Part shown: piece after piece, positions 44,557 to 54,930 of the stretch
How the letters are laid out: the number at the start of each line of letters is the position of its first letter
Position numbering within the stretch: the stretch's first letter is position 1
NCBI GenBank assembly: GCA_050084515.1
Contig: CM114271.1
Span: forward strand, 41,974,001 to 42,038,000
DNA from: Blasia pusilla
Taxonomy: Eukaryota; Marchantiophyta; Marchantiopsida; Blasiales
Length of the DNA: 64,000 nt
Reading direction: 5' to 3'
Notes under the pieces: model-generated
What the model was told of the DNA's origin: nothing
Databases searched by the model: none
What the model saw: only the letters and a program-made list of their open reading frames with translations
Made by a program: the position numbers and the translations under genes

Positions 44557-45959
44557 TATACTTTAAGTGGAGGATATTTTTTTAATTTTCCATAGGTTCT
44601 TTGCTTGACACATATCATACGAGTGGCAAGAACATATTTTCATGATGCCAAAACAAAAGTTTTTATTTATTGGCAACATAATAATTAGCTCCATGAATAG
44701 CAAGGGCTCTACACTAGTATTTGAAAAAGATTTCTTTAAACCCATCATAATAAGAACTGTACATGATTTCAATAAAGTTTAAAAATAATTTATTTTGGGA
44801 AAAACTCTTCTAGCACAAATAATTTAACCACTTTAAAAAAAAAAATAAAATTATTAGCAAGAAATAATTTCAAGTTTTCATAAGTTGAATATTAAGTTGC
44901 TAATAAAGTGTGCCCATGCAATGCATAGTCATAAATTGTACGATATGAAAAAATACACATGCATGAGAATATCTGTAAATGATATTGAAAAACCACTATC
45001 CAATTTTATAGAGGTGCCCTACAATAATTTATAGTGCAATTTTGCATGGGTATGTTCAAAGCTTATATATCATAGATCAATAGCTTTTTAGTAAAACCAT
45101 ATCATATTCTAGGAATATCTCTTACACTCTTTAAGAAGAATTTAGAAAATATAAATCTTCCTAGTATATTTGGATCCTAACCAAGGGACATAAAGTTATT
45201 TTAGTATATCCTCTCTCGACGCCTTGGTAGTAAGTAGGATGCACGGGGTCCAAATTACCTCCCATAATTAACTCTCAAAGTTGACTAAAAGTGCACAATG
45301 CCCATGGTGGCAAAGAGAGTTATTTGTAAAATGAAAGGGCATTCTCCTATACTAATGGGAGGATGCAATTTTAGGGTTGACACCCTCCCATTTCACATGT
45401 GTCACTAAATTTCTCTCAAAAGTACTTTTGTTACTAAGAAGGTCTGAAAATTGATAAAGAGAATGAAGTTATTAATCACGGTCCTAACTAGTATAATAGA
45501 TTACACTACCTCATCTCATACTAATATAGTATTCATCTATGCACAGGTGAAAATCACCCCTCATAGCACAGATTTGTTAATTTAATTTCAGCTACCGTGT
45601 TACACTTGTCATTGCGAGGGCACACCACAAAGTATCCCTCAAACCCTTTTAATTACATAGATTGCCATAAGGCCAAACATTATTATTGGAGAGTTAATTA
45701 AGAAAGTAGTCAATTTTATGAACTCCTTTCTTTTAGACACTTGTAGTCATTAAAATGGCTAACCTTTTCACTCGAAATTAAAATTAAACCCGCGTTGGAC
45801 TAGAAGTAGTGTATATGTATCCGACCTCTCCAACAAGTAATCCTTTGGGAGACATGACCGAGGGTCATGGCGGCATGCTCTAGAATTCCTAATGTGAAGC
45901 GTCGATCGACTTCCTACTGGATGAATGTTCTCCAGTGATGGAAACTGAATGAGAGTTAG
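44557..45959. other. AT-rich intergenic DNA
   Basis: No gene. A short stretch at about 45340-45640 begins TCTCCTATACTAATGGGAGGATG and contains CCGTGTTACACTTG...GGGCAC, faintly like the ends of a small non-autonomous Helitron, but this is not firm. Confidence 0.35.
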
Positions 45960-47597
45960 ACGCCAAGAAACAGGCCGCCTGTTGGGCACAGGTTGTCCTC
46001 ATCGAGGAGGCATCTCTCACATGAAAGACGGCGAAAATCACGGCCCAGCTAATTGGTGAGATCTCCTCCTCTTGTGCTACCTGAGAGAATTACGCAAAGA
46101 ACAAAGGGGATCCGTTTCAGTTCCCAAACCTCGTGCCCTATTCCCCTTATCTTCCGCGATAAATTGATACGCTGCGAACCCACCAAACACATTGCTGCAG
46201 TGTTTGCACTCGCCACTGTGGCTTCCTTCGTCCCAACCTCGACGCCTGGGATCACGATGGAGAGAGGAATCGGCTAAGTATTTTTTGGTATTATCCAGAC
46301 TAATGGTGATTATGATGTACAAACTTCTTCTGCTCTCTTATTGCTTCTGTATCTGGTTTCTGGTTTCCGACGAGAGCAGAGGAAATTTCAAACTGTTGGA
46401 AAAATGGATTGACAATTGGAATTTCTTACGCTGTAATCAATTTCTTTGCACTCTCCAGTGAAATATAATTCCGGTTTGTTCATCGGAGGTCCCCTGGTGA
46501 GGAGGTCTGTGTCACGTGTAGTTGACGTCGTTACCACTGAAATCAGAAGTGGTCAAGTGCTCTATGTTTCAAAGAGAAATCTACCACACGGCTCCAGTGT
46601 CCAGATGTGAGCAATGTTACTGCGGGAACATGGCACATTGGAGGGAAGGGAAGGGACCTCCGTTGAACATCATGAAGACTTGGACTACACAACGGCTCTT
46701 GAATTGATGTGACATTTCAGGATACACCATTGGACGAGGACACCTCGGGATCGGGTTGTTGCTTTCAGTGCGCTCTCAACCAAGAGATATCCGTCACAAG
46801 CACATGTCAGCGACAACTAAGGCACAGAATGAGAAAGCCTGTGCTGCTATGAAACCGCGACCTGTACAAAGGCATGCCGTCGTCGTTGATGTCATCTGCC
46901 ACTTCGCCCCAGCCAGAAGAGCATGGGCGGATGAAACCTCGGCGAACTGTGGAACAAATATCAATACAAAAGGCGCCCGCAGGATAGAGAATCGAAACCT
47001 CTGCAACTGCACACTTCTCTGGATTCCCGACAGATTTGACAGTAGGACTATCCGGAATTTCCGAGCGTCCGCGGGTTCGAATCCACCAGAATTGCGGACC
47101 GCGCGTTTCCAGCCACTGTGGAATCTGACGCACAATAGAAAACGCTCGGGTGTGATCAGGGAACACCACAACGGATTCAGATGTACACAGACGCTCCCTC
47201 TCAAAAACTCCTGCATGAAGTTACCGCACACATGTTACGAACACGCGATGATGTGACACACCATAGCGGGGACTGAGGTAGCTTCACAAGCGATGGAAAT
47301 TGGTGAGCTTGCGCCGCGGCCGTCAATCCAATCCGTATCGCTTGCAGTTGTTCCGCCCAACGACGTAGAGAAAACAAAGCTTCAAGAAAAAAACCGGAGT
47401 ATTGGAACTGACTGAACATGGCGATTATACCCCCCAATGAACATTTACCACGCTACAATTCTCCCTGCAGCGGAAAGTCCGCTATTGTTTGTTCCGTTGA
47501 AATTGCTCCCTCATCCTCAAGAGTTGCTCCACTCTGAAGACAAATATGGTGTAGGAGAGCTGCACACAAACATTTAGGCATCCTTTTACGGATTCGG
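45960..47597. other. GC-richer stretch before tRNA-Asp; no gene firmly recognised
   Basis: CpG-containing unique DNA of 1.6 kb. Open frames on opposite strands overlap (46756-47256 plus; 46794-47231 minus), so at most one could be real, and neither has a known domain. An exon-like frame ('LFIGGPLVRRSVSRVVDVVT' then 'TEIRSGQVLYVSKRN', 46457-46607) follows an AG acceptor at 46456-46457 but stops without a donor. A GGTTCGAATCC box (47074-47084) matches the pol III B-box consensus but has no complete tRNA around it. Confidence 0.35.
46312..46461 (+). CDS. Candidate small secreted peptide (49 aa), doubtful
   Basis: ATG at 46312 opens a 49-codon frame with a strongly hydrophobic start ('MMYKLLLLSYCFCIWFLVSD') that looks like a signal peptide, followed by a polar, Cys-containing tail ('FLRCNQFLCTLQ'). 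The frame is also open further upstream, which weakens the start choice, and there is no promoter evidence. It is listed because it lies in a GC-richer island with no other gene. A chance frame is quite possible. Confidence 0.2.
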   Translation: MMYKLLLLSYCFCIWFLVSDESRGNFKLLEKWIDNWNFLRCNQFLCTLQ

Positions 47598-47669
47598 CGC
47601 CGCTGCCGGGGATCGAACCCGGGTCACCCGCGTGACAGGCGGGAATACTTACCACTATACTACAACGAC
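47598..47669 (-). tRNA. trnD-GUC: tRNA-Asp (anticodon GTC)
   Basis: 72-nt cloverleaf on the minus strand. The 5' end is GTCGTTGTAGTATAGTGG and the 3' end CAGCGGCG in tRNA sense. The acceptor stem pairs throughout (one G-T wobble at 5:68 and one at 2:71). The D arm, the anticodon loop CTGTCAC with GTC at 47634-47636, and the T arm GGGTTCGATCC are all canonical; the A and B boxes for RNA polymerase III are intact. CCA is not encoded, as expected for a nuclear gene. The sequence is nearly the plant nuclear tRNA-Asp, so it looks functional. There is no clear T-run just downstream. Confidence 0.95.
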
Positions 47670-48956
47670 TACATGAAGACAGGTTCTAATATTATTAAAT
47701 TTACACTTATGAAAAACCTCATGACAGACCCGGCTTCCTCTCCATAAGGTTAAAGACGGCAGATTTTTCTACTTACTTAAAATTCCATCTCATTTGACTT
47801 GCCAATGAAACAACTTGGATGTGATAAAACATTATTCAACATGCATGATTGAAAAAAATTCTAATCTTTTTTCATATTCATATATTTTTCTTTTGTTATG
47901 TATTTTTTAATTTTCCAACCCCTTGTAATGACCCATCCCTATTTTTTCAGTTTGAAAAGTAACTCCCCATACCTTGAACTAATCCCTCCCCCAAAGCCGA
48001 TCTCACTATCTACATGAGAATTTGCTTCCAAGATTCCCACGGTGCATGATGATTCCATTTGCCAATCCTCCACTTGCCATTTGCATTGTCTTATGTCTCG
48101 GATGCGAGTAAGTAAATCCAGAGAGAGAGAGGACATGGAGGAGAACGAGGACTATGGCGGAGGAAATGGAGGGACGTCTAGAATTTTGCTTGTAACTATT
48201 TCCATGGTGATCCAATCTTTTCAATCTAAGGCCCAATGTGTTCATCTTCTCAAGCTTGAACTTTGGGTTCTTCTATTTTCCACTTAAGATTGAGTTTTCC
48301 AAAGTTCTTGGGATCTTTGGACCTCCTCCTCTCCTAAATGTGCTCATAGATTCCTATACGCAATTTCAAACATAGTGCTCTCCTTATACAGTGATTATGG
48401 ATTACCATCGGTTTAAGGGATTCCTCTTGCTTTTCTAAATCTTTTGATACGGGTTGGGCCCAACATTACGAACTCATTCCCTCATAGCGGTCATTGGTGG
48501 GTGGCTCACTTACTCCTCACATATTGGGGATTATCAGGACCTGTTTTAAGAGCTTCAGGACTTCAATGGGATCTTCGAAAAGTAGATCATTATCCTCTTT
48601 TTTGGTGTTTCCAATTTCTTTCATAACTTTCTTCCAGAATATTGGTTTTGGACGTGTTTGGTTCTGTTTCGATCGTCTTGACGAGCTCGTTCTTTTCATA
48701 TCAAGTAGGTTTTCTAGTTTTTATTCCTTGCTCTTTCAACTCCTTACCTTATTTTTTTGCCCCTAGATACGTTTGCCATCTTCTCAAGGACATTAGAAAT
48801 TCATATTCTTGAGCCACCTCTTCCGATACCATATAGATCACTTTTCCTTTTCAATAGCTTTTTATATTTTTCTTATAGTAACTTTCAATCATAAATTTGG
48901 TATTGCCTAATCTTCTTCTCTCTATCTAAATTTCTTTTGAACGGATTCCACTACTT
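47670..48956. other. Intergenic DNA; probable 5' UTR of LINE copy C on its right
   Basis: 47670-48400 is AT-rich and unrecognised. From roughly 48440 the DNA becomes C/T-rich like the LINE coding strand, so the LINE's 5' end may be anywhere between about 48400 and 48950; the other two copies are truncated and give no guide. Confidence 0.35.
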
Positions 48957-49883
48957 TTGCTTTGCTCGTTATCCTCATGCTTTCTCCAAACCACGTTTCA
49001 TACGTCTTTCCTTGTCTTCGATGACTTGCCTACCTTTACTTCTATGTCATTAGAGATGGATTTGGATTCTCCATCTACTCGCTTATCTGGTTTTACACGC
49101 CCTCCTACAATTGTAATCTCTCCCCCTGGTTCACCTCCTCCTCGTAGATCTCACCATTTTCCTCCATATGCTAATACACCCATTACACTCGCTACATTTC
49201 TTCCGGATTCTCCTCTTCTTCCTTCTTCGCCTTGTCTTATTGAGCCTAATTTTGATCCATTATTACCGAATTTTTCTACTTTGCCATCCCCACCTATCTC
49301 ATCTATGCCCTTTCTTCCAACTCCCATCTATTCTATCCGAATCTCCCCTTTACCCCCTCATCGTCGGCCATCACCACCTCTTGCACCTCCCACCTCCTCT
49401 CCTTGTAACCCTTCTACTTCTCCATTTGTACCAAAGGTTTGTTGCATACCTTGTGGTAAGGAGTTTGCTCCTAATGGGATCAAAAGACATCAGCGGTACT
49501 GTCGATCCATGCATGGGCCTTCAATGCCTAACCCGATACCACCTCCTACTACACTCCCCACAACAACTACTTGGACCTGGTTAAACCAAATTGATCTCCT
49601 TCGCTCTTTCCATCCAAGTCTTCCTCGTCCTAGACTCTACACTTGCATTCCAATTGCTCTTTGCCCCATCATCCAACAAGCTTTGTTGTTCCCATTAGAA
49701 AGGTTAGCACGTGACCCCACATATATCAATGCTTGGTATCTCCTATTACTCTTCCCACAATGGTTTTTAGTCCTCCCTCCAAGGGGTGGTGCAATGGATC
49801 ATCGTGAAACCTCCACACGTATTCAACGCTTTATGTCTGGGGATGAGGAGAATCTTCAGAATGAGCATATACTTCGAGCATAG
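48957..49883 (+). pseudogene. LINE copy C N-terminal region with C2HC zinc finger
   Basis: A 308-codon open frame. Residues about 1-155 are Pro- and Ser-rich and low in charge. At about residues 160-182 lies 'KVCCIPCGKEFAPNGIKRHQ' followed by 'RYC', a C-x2-C...H-x4-C finger. N-terminal zinc fingers that bind target DNA or RNA are typical of the R2 clade. Then 'RPRLYTCIPIALCPIIQQAL' and 'WYLLLLFPQWFLVLPPRGG' resemble the segment ahead of the RT in relatives. The stop at 49881-49883 is followed in the same frame by 'ALAAAHPTQHASHGM' and 'RAARALGPLSPAVPSAETV', so the single ORF was simply broken by a stop. Confidence 0.7.
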
Positions 49884-49964
49884 GCCTTAGCTGCGGCTCA
49901 TCCCACTCAACATGCCAGTCATGGGATGCCTTCAACACAACAACGTCTTTGACGAAGTCTTCTT

Positions 49965-50661
49965 TTGGGGCACGTTGGTGAGTTTTCACGTGCAGCTCGA
50001 GCATTGGGCCCTCTTTCTCCGGCGGTTCCAAGTGCGGAAACAGTGGCTCTCTTAGAGTCTCTTCATCCTCCTTCAAGTGGCGATGTTCCATCTTTTGTGG
50101 AAGACTATACAACGGACCTTGACTTGGAGGTTTTCACAAGGGCTTTTCTGCATACTCTTCGTTTATCATCAAGCGGGCTATCAGGGATGGTTTTTTAGCA
50201 TCTCCGCGATTTGCTTTATCCCAGCAGATTCAACAAGTGGCTTTGTCTCTCTATATAAGGTGTGTGCACATATGGTAGCACGTCGTCTCCCATTCTCTAT
50301 CTCTATGCTCTTAGGGGCTTGTCGTTTGTTGGCTATGGATAAGTCTCCTTCAGGTGTGCGCCCTTTGGCTATTGGAGAGGTTTTATACGGCTTGGTTAGT
50401 CGATCCCTATGCTTGCAATTTTTTCCTCACTTAAGTGCCCACTTATTTCTGCATAAATTTGGAGTGGCAACTCGTGGAGATTGTGAGGCTGTGATGCATA
50501 GGATTCGCTCCACTCTTGATATTCATCCAGATTGGGTAGCAATTCAAGTCGATGTGGCTAACGCATTCAATTCAGTTTCTCCTGCGGCCATCTTTGAGGA
50601 GTTACGTTGTGTAGGAGGACAACTCGCGAGCCTCATTCCATTTGTTTGCTCCTTCTATGCC
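49965..50661 (+). pseudogene. LINE copy C linker and RT N-terminal part
   Basis: Contains 'RAARALGPLSPAVPSAETVA', 'LESLHPPSSGDVP', 'FLHTLRLSSSGLSGM' (49965-50198), then in another frame 'LGACRLLAMDKSPSGVRPLA' and 'IGEVLYGLVSRSL', 'CEAVMHRIRSTLDIHPDW' and 'VAIQVDVANAFNSVSPAAIF' (50077-50661). This is the order seen in the related eukaryotic LINE family: a spacer ending in a ...SGLSG block, then RT with a KPSGVRPLAIGEVL motif. Catalytic Asp of motif A ('VDVANAFNS') is present. Frameshift near 50190-50240. Confidence 0.8.
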
Positions 50662-50666
50662 TTGGA
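50662..50666. repeat. Copia target-site duplication (left copy, TTGGA)
   Basis: TTGGA precedes the reverse LTR. The right copy is TTTGA at 54926-54930, and the uninterrupted LINE copy B has TTTGA at this point, so the left copy has one substitution. Confidence 0.7.
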
Positions 50667-50980
50667 TGTGGAAAATTGCTAAACAAGCATAATTGGTGGA
50701 AAACGGCTCTCACACACACATACCACCATGGAGAACGAAATTTGCAATGAGAGAAATTGAATGGAGGCTGGTCCTCTTCTCAATTATATAGGGTATGTAC
50801 AAGCAACCCTAACCCTACCCTTAACCATAGTCTCGAGTTAGACTAATTGTGATTAACTAACCCTAGTTAGCATAATCGTGCTTAACTGACTAACCAAGAT
50901 TAAGCTTCCCCACTTCGCGTGAGTACCAAACGTAGCAATTCAAGTGTCTCATGAGCTTGACTGTAACTCAATCTTCAATA
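50667..50980 (-). repeat. Copia 3' LTR (314 bp, minus strand)
   Basis: On the plus strand runs from TGTGGAAAATTGC to CTTCAATA. It matches 54618-54925 and, in sense orientation, the LTRs at 5533 and 10445. Confidence 0.88.
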
Positions 50981-50989
50981 TTCCCCCTC
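50981..50989 (-). other. Copia polypurine tract (reverse copy)
   Basis: TTCCCCCTC on the plus strand; sense GAGGGGGAA next to the 3' LTR. Confidence 0.75.
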
Positions 50990-51470
50990 AAGCTCATGTC
51001 GATATCTTTAACGCCTAAATCCTTTCTAAACATCTCAAACTTATCTCTAGACAATGTCTCTGTAAAGATGTCAGCAATTTGCTGATTTGTATTTATATAC
51101 ACAAGATCAATTTCTCCTGAAAGCACTTTCTCTCTAATAAAATGATAGTGCATCTCAACATGCTTTGTACGAGCATGAAACACAGGGTTATTAACAAGCT
51201 TGTTGCTATAATATTGTCTGCGTATATTACACTAGATCCTAAGTTACTAACAAATAATCGATGAAGCCACACCGTCTCACATGCTGCATTGGTTGCTCTT
51301 GTGTACTCAACCTCTATTGAAGATAAAGCAATTGTAGGTTGCTTCTTTGAAGCCCAACTTATAGCTGCGCTTCCCAAAGTAAATGAATAACCAGATGTGG
51401 AGTGTTGATCAAACACGTTTCCTGCCCGATCAGCATTTGTGAATCCTTGTAATTGAAAACTCGGAGAAGG
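50985..51470 (-). pseudogene. Reverse copia: RNase H
   Basis: 'TSGYSFTLGSAAISWASKKQ', 'IALSSIEVEYTRATNAACETVW', 'NLGSSVIYADNI', then 'RTKHVEMHYHFIREKVLSGE' and 'DIFTETLSRDKFEMFRKDLG' in two frames. The catalytic Glu of 'SSTEAEY' survives here as 'SSIEVEY'. A frameshift near 51180 separates the last block. Confidence 0.85.
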
Positions 51471-51476
51471 TTCAAA

Positions 51477-51752
51477 TTAAAGCCCGAATTGAATAGAGAA
51501 TTTCATATATCGCATAATCCTCCTCACAGCATCAAGGTGAGGTTTTTGAGGTGCTTGCATAAACTGGCTCACTAGGCCAACAACATAGCTCAAATCTAGT
51601 CTGGTTAAAGTTAGATAGATCAAAATTCCAACCATGCGCCTGTACATATTAGAATCTGCAAGCAGCTCTCCTTCATCCACTCTTAGCTTCACGCTCTGGT
51701 CCAACGGTGTAGAGATTGGCTTACAAGCCGTCATATCATATTTTGAAAGCAT
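51477..51752 (-). pseudogene. Reverse copia: RT-RNase H connecting block
   Basis: 91 codons: 'MLSKYDMTACKPISTPLDQS', 'GILIYLTLTRLDLSYVVGLV', 'DAVRRIMRYMKFSIQFGL'. This is the same block as 9660-9866 of the forward element, and it is better preserved here. A stop separates it from RNase H. Confidence 0.85.
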
Positions 51753-51895
51753 ATGAAGAGCACATTGTTGTTATAGTAATCACATGCTCTCTCCAACCTT
51801 CATAAACTCAATACCAAGGAAGTACTTGAGTTCTCCCAAGTCCTTCATATCAAATTATTGCGTGTTACTTAAGCTTGACTTGTTGTACCATTTCT

Positions 51896-52378
51896 TCAAT
51901 ACTCCCTAGTAATCAAGAGATCGTCAACATACAACACAGTCATATTCTCCCCCTCAACATACAAGTTTAGAGGTGGAATAGGCTCAGATGGAGCATACAA
52001 TGACTTTAGTTCATCAAAGATAACATCTCCACTAATAATAAGTTGCCTAGAGGATGGAATGCAACACTTATATCCCTTAGTTCCATCAACATAACCAATG
52101 AAGATGCATCTTTCAGACTTGGGGTCTAATTTCTTACGTCTCTCAGAAGGAACATGAGCATAACAAATACAGCCAAATACTTTCAAGAAGGAAAAATCAT
52201 GTTTATTTCCTTTGAAGACTTCGAATGGAGTTTTATCATGAACTCCTAATGTTGGAGTTTGGTTGATTAAGAAGATTGCACATGCTACAGCCTCTGCCCA
52301 ATACACCTTAGGCATGTTCTTCTCATTCAACATAGCTCGTGTCGCTTCAGCAATGTGTCGATTCTTCCTCTCAACCAC
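51896..52378 (-). pseudogene. Reverse copia: integrase C-terminus joined to the RT active-site block by a deletion
   Basis: A 160-codon open frame that begins at the integrase Glu block ('VERKNRHIAEATRAMLNEKN', 'VYWAEAVACAIFLINQTPTL'), runs through the conserved 'VFGCICYAHVPSERRKKLDP', 'CIFIGYVDGTKGYKCCIPSS' and 'EPIPPLNLYVEGENMT', and then passes directly into 'VLYVDDLLITREY', the RT catalytic YVDD block. In the forward copy these two points are 866 bp apart (8612 and 9478). The junction is in frame, but the RT fingers and most of the palm are gone, so no active RT can result. Confidence 0.87.
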
Positions 52379-53300
52379 TCCATTTTGTTATGGAGTATAA
52401 CGGTAAGTCAATTGACGTTGGATGCAATTCTGACGTAAATAATCATCAATCTCTGTTGAAAGATACTCTCCTCCTCCATCACAACGCAATTTCATAATGT
52501 GTTCTCCAGTCTTCTTCTCTACTAGAACTCTGAATGTTTGGAATACTGAGAATACCTCTGACTTGGCGTTCAGAAAGTATATCTATATATACCTAGAGAA
52601 ATCATCAATAAATAAAACAAAGTACTGGCAACCACTAAGGCTATGTTGTGATGTTGTCCACACATCACTCTGGATCAACTCCAATATCTCGGATGATCTT
52701 ATACCTTGCTTTGGAAAATGAAATCTAGCTTGTTTTCCAAATTGGCAAATAGGACATACCTCTAACGTAGTAGGACTCGCTAATTTAGGGAATCCTATTA
52801 CTATATTAGATGATGAAAGACTCTTTAATCTTTGAACATTCCTATATCCAATTCTTTTATGCCACACATTTAGATCTATGACTTGTTGGCCGATTTGACC
52901 ATACATTGTTGTTTGAATCTCTGGCACAGAAATATCTAATTTGAACATTCTGCCAGATCTAGTTCCTTTGGATATCATAGTCTGGTCATCTATTGTTTCA
53001 ATGAAATAACTATCTGCGTTAAACTTCACTTGATAACCCTGTTCTACTATCTGTTATACAGAGATCAAATTTCTTGCAATGATAGGAAGATAGAGAATAT
53101 TTCCAAGAGCACAAAGACCATCTAATGCTATTGGAACTTTACCGGTATGTGTGATATGATGTTGAGTGTCATCTCATGTGAGTACAATTGTAGGATCTTT
53201 GACCGACTCAAAACTACTAAACCATTTAGCTTGTGAGATCATGTGATTTGATGCACCAAAGTTAATGCACCAATCTGTTGTCGAGTCTTTCTTGACCATT
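52379..53300 (-). pseudogene. Reverse copia: protease and integrase N-terminal part
   Basis: The protease site region reads 'INFGASNHMISQAKWF' (Asp of DSGAS replaced by Asn). The integrase zinc-binding part is 'LNVWHKRIGYRN' and 'CPICQFGKQARF' (second His of the HHCC set replaced by Tyr), followed by 'IQSDVWTTSQHSLSG' and 'FVLFIDDFSRYI' with the first two catalytic Asps present. Open frame 52583-53029; a stop (ACTCCATAACAA in sense) lies just before the Glu block at 52378. Confidence 0.82.
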
Positions 53301-54122
53301 GCTCCCATATGATGAGTCATGACCAAGAGATGCTTCGTTTGTGAATGTTGTTGTTCTTGGTACTGCTCTTGATGTTGTTGCTCCACATAGTTTTGTTTCT
53401 GTAAGGCTCATGTTCTCATATCTACCTTCTTCTTGAAGCAAAACATTGAAGCCTTCTTCATGACCCTTGCCTCTGTTTGATCCATAAACTGCAAATAGCG
53501 CACTCTCTTGCAGACTAGACGAGCTACCGTTGCCTACTAGACGCATCTCTATATTGATCAACAGAGGAACTAACTCTTGAAAGGTTGGATACTTCTCTCT
53601 CACAGAGATAGAGGTCTCAAAGGACTTGTAATCCTTTGGAAGGCCTTGAAGAGTGAATAAAATCAGATCATCATCTTCTACTATCACTCCAATGCTATTC
53701 AACTGATCAACAATATGTCTGATACTCAAAATATAATCATTGATGTTCTGCGATCCTTTCCTCACTTCGTTCAATTGTTGTTTCAATTGAATCTTTCTGG
53801 CCTTTGTAGATGTCTAGAAGAGCTTTTCCAATGCATCCTAGGGCTTCTTTGGAGTATCAACATCTTGGATGTGACCTATCATTGGCGACCTGATCGTTAT
53901 TGAAATGTAGTGGATTACTTGCGTTGCGGGTTTGTTCCAAGCGCGAACATTCAAGTCTGTTGAGTCACCTTCTCGCTTTGCCTCATTATCTGTGACACAC
54001 TCCCATAGTTCTTGACCCATGAGAAATTTTTTCACGCGAAACTTCAAGACATTGTATTTCTGCTTATCTAGCTTCTCGCTTGTGATTGATGCTGAGGAAT
54101 ACTCCATGATAAACGATTTCAT
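53262..54122 (-). pseudogene. Reverse copia: gag, zinc knuckle deleted
   Basis: Starts 'MKSFIMEYSSASITSEKLDK' (54122; the forward copy starts at the inner Met, 54107 here), with 'LMGQELWECVTDNEAKREGD', then 'KQQLNEVRKGSQNINDYILS', 'DDDLILFTLQGLPKDYKSFE' and 'SLQESALFAVYGSNRGKGHE'. After this the sequence jumps to the region downstream of the zinc knuckle; the CCHC motif present in the forward copy is absent. Stop near 53838 splits the frame. Confidence 0.83.
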
Positions 54123-54605
54123 TCATAAAAATATAATTTCAGGCTTTCTATTGCTCCAATTGAAGCATAGACCACTCCTACACAGAAATTGACCTGAAAT
54201 TTGCCAAAATTGATCAATTGTATGAAAGAACTAGTCAAAATTGGTCTGTAGAGAGCAAACTGCACAACTTTTCTTCACTAATTGTACTTTCCTACATTGA
54301 AATTGCTACTGCAGGAGCTTAGAGTGTCAGAATCGAGCAATTTTGGGTGCGTTGGAAAGCTCTTGACGAGCTCTATAAAATGGGTAAAACCAGACTTTGA
54401 TATTATTTTAGCGGACCCAAACGGCTGAATCGACCGGGAAAGCTCTAAAAAATACCTCCAAAGTTTTATCACTGTCAAAGCTCCACCTGAAATCTACACC
54501 CACTGAGCTCTGAATAAAATTTCCTTCTCCCAAAATAAAATTGTGCCTTCTCTTGCCTCTCTTCTCTCTTCAAACTCTAAGAATTTCAAGTGATGTTCTC
54601 CTCCC

Positions 54606-54617
54606 GCTCTGATACCA
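54606..54617 (-). other. Copia primer binding site (tRNA-iMet)
   Basis: Sense TGGTATCAGAGC, the plant initiator-methionine tRNA consensus, directly next to the 5' LTR. Confidence 0.9.
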
Positions 54618-54925
54618 TGTGGAAAACTGCTAAACAAGCATAATTGGTGGAAAACGGCTCACACACACCACCATGGAGAACGAAATTTAAAATGAGAGAA
54701 ATTGAGTGGAGGCTGGTCCTCTTCTCAATTATATAGGATATGTACAAGCAACTCTTACCCTACCCTTAACCATACTCTCGAGTTAGAATAATTATGATTA
54801 ACTAATCCTAGTTAGGATAATTGTGCTTAACTGACTAACCAAGATTAAGCTTCTCTATTTCGTGTGAGTACCAAATGTAGCCGTTCAGGTGTCTCATGAG
54901 CTTGACTCTAACTCAATCTTCAATA
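54618..54925 (-). repeat. Copia 5' LTR (308 bp, minus strand)
   Basis: Plus-strand TGTGGAAAACTGC to CTTCAATA; pair of 50667-50980. Contains the conserved TATATAA in sense. Confidence 0.88.
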
Positions 54926-54930
54926 TTTGA
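54926..54930. repeat. Copia target-site duplication (right copy, TTTGA)
   Basis: Follows the reverse element and is the first sequence of the resumed LINE ('DTPIIYSHH...'). Confidence 0.75.

Larger units (their letters stand above)
48957..50661 (+). mobile_element. R2-like LINE copy C, 5' half
   Basis: The 5' half of the most complete LINE in the window; the 3' half continues at 54926 after a copia insertion. It contains the proline-rich N-terminus with a zinc finger, a linker, and the first part of the RT, ending at 'CSFYALD'. The copia insertion is placed exactly by comparison with LINE copy B ('FYAFDTPIIYSHHD'). Confidence 0.85.
50667..54925 (-). mobile_element. Ty1/copia retrotransposon, reverse strand, nested in LINE copy C
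   Basis: 4.26-kb relative of the element at 5533-10758, oriented on the minus strand. LTRs at 54618-54925 (5') and 50667-50980 (3'). A consensus primer binding site abuts the 5' LTR (54606-54617) and a polypurine tract abuts the 3' LTR. Two internal deletions remove the gag zinc knuckle and most of the RT fingers and palm (about 0.87 kb). LTR ends again read TATTG...CCACA in sense orientation. All domains are interrupted. Confidence 0.9.

Noticed and set aside
46756-47256. 166-codon plus-strand and 145-codon minus-strand open frames
   Set aside because: They overlap antisense, share no known domain, and their composition is not gene-like; at most one could be real and neither can be supported.
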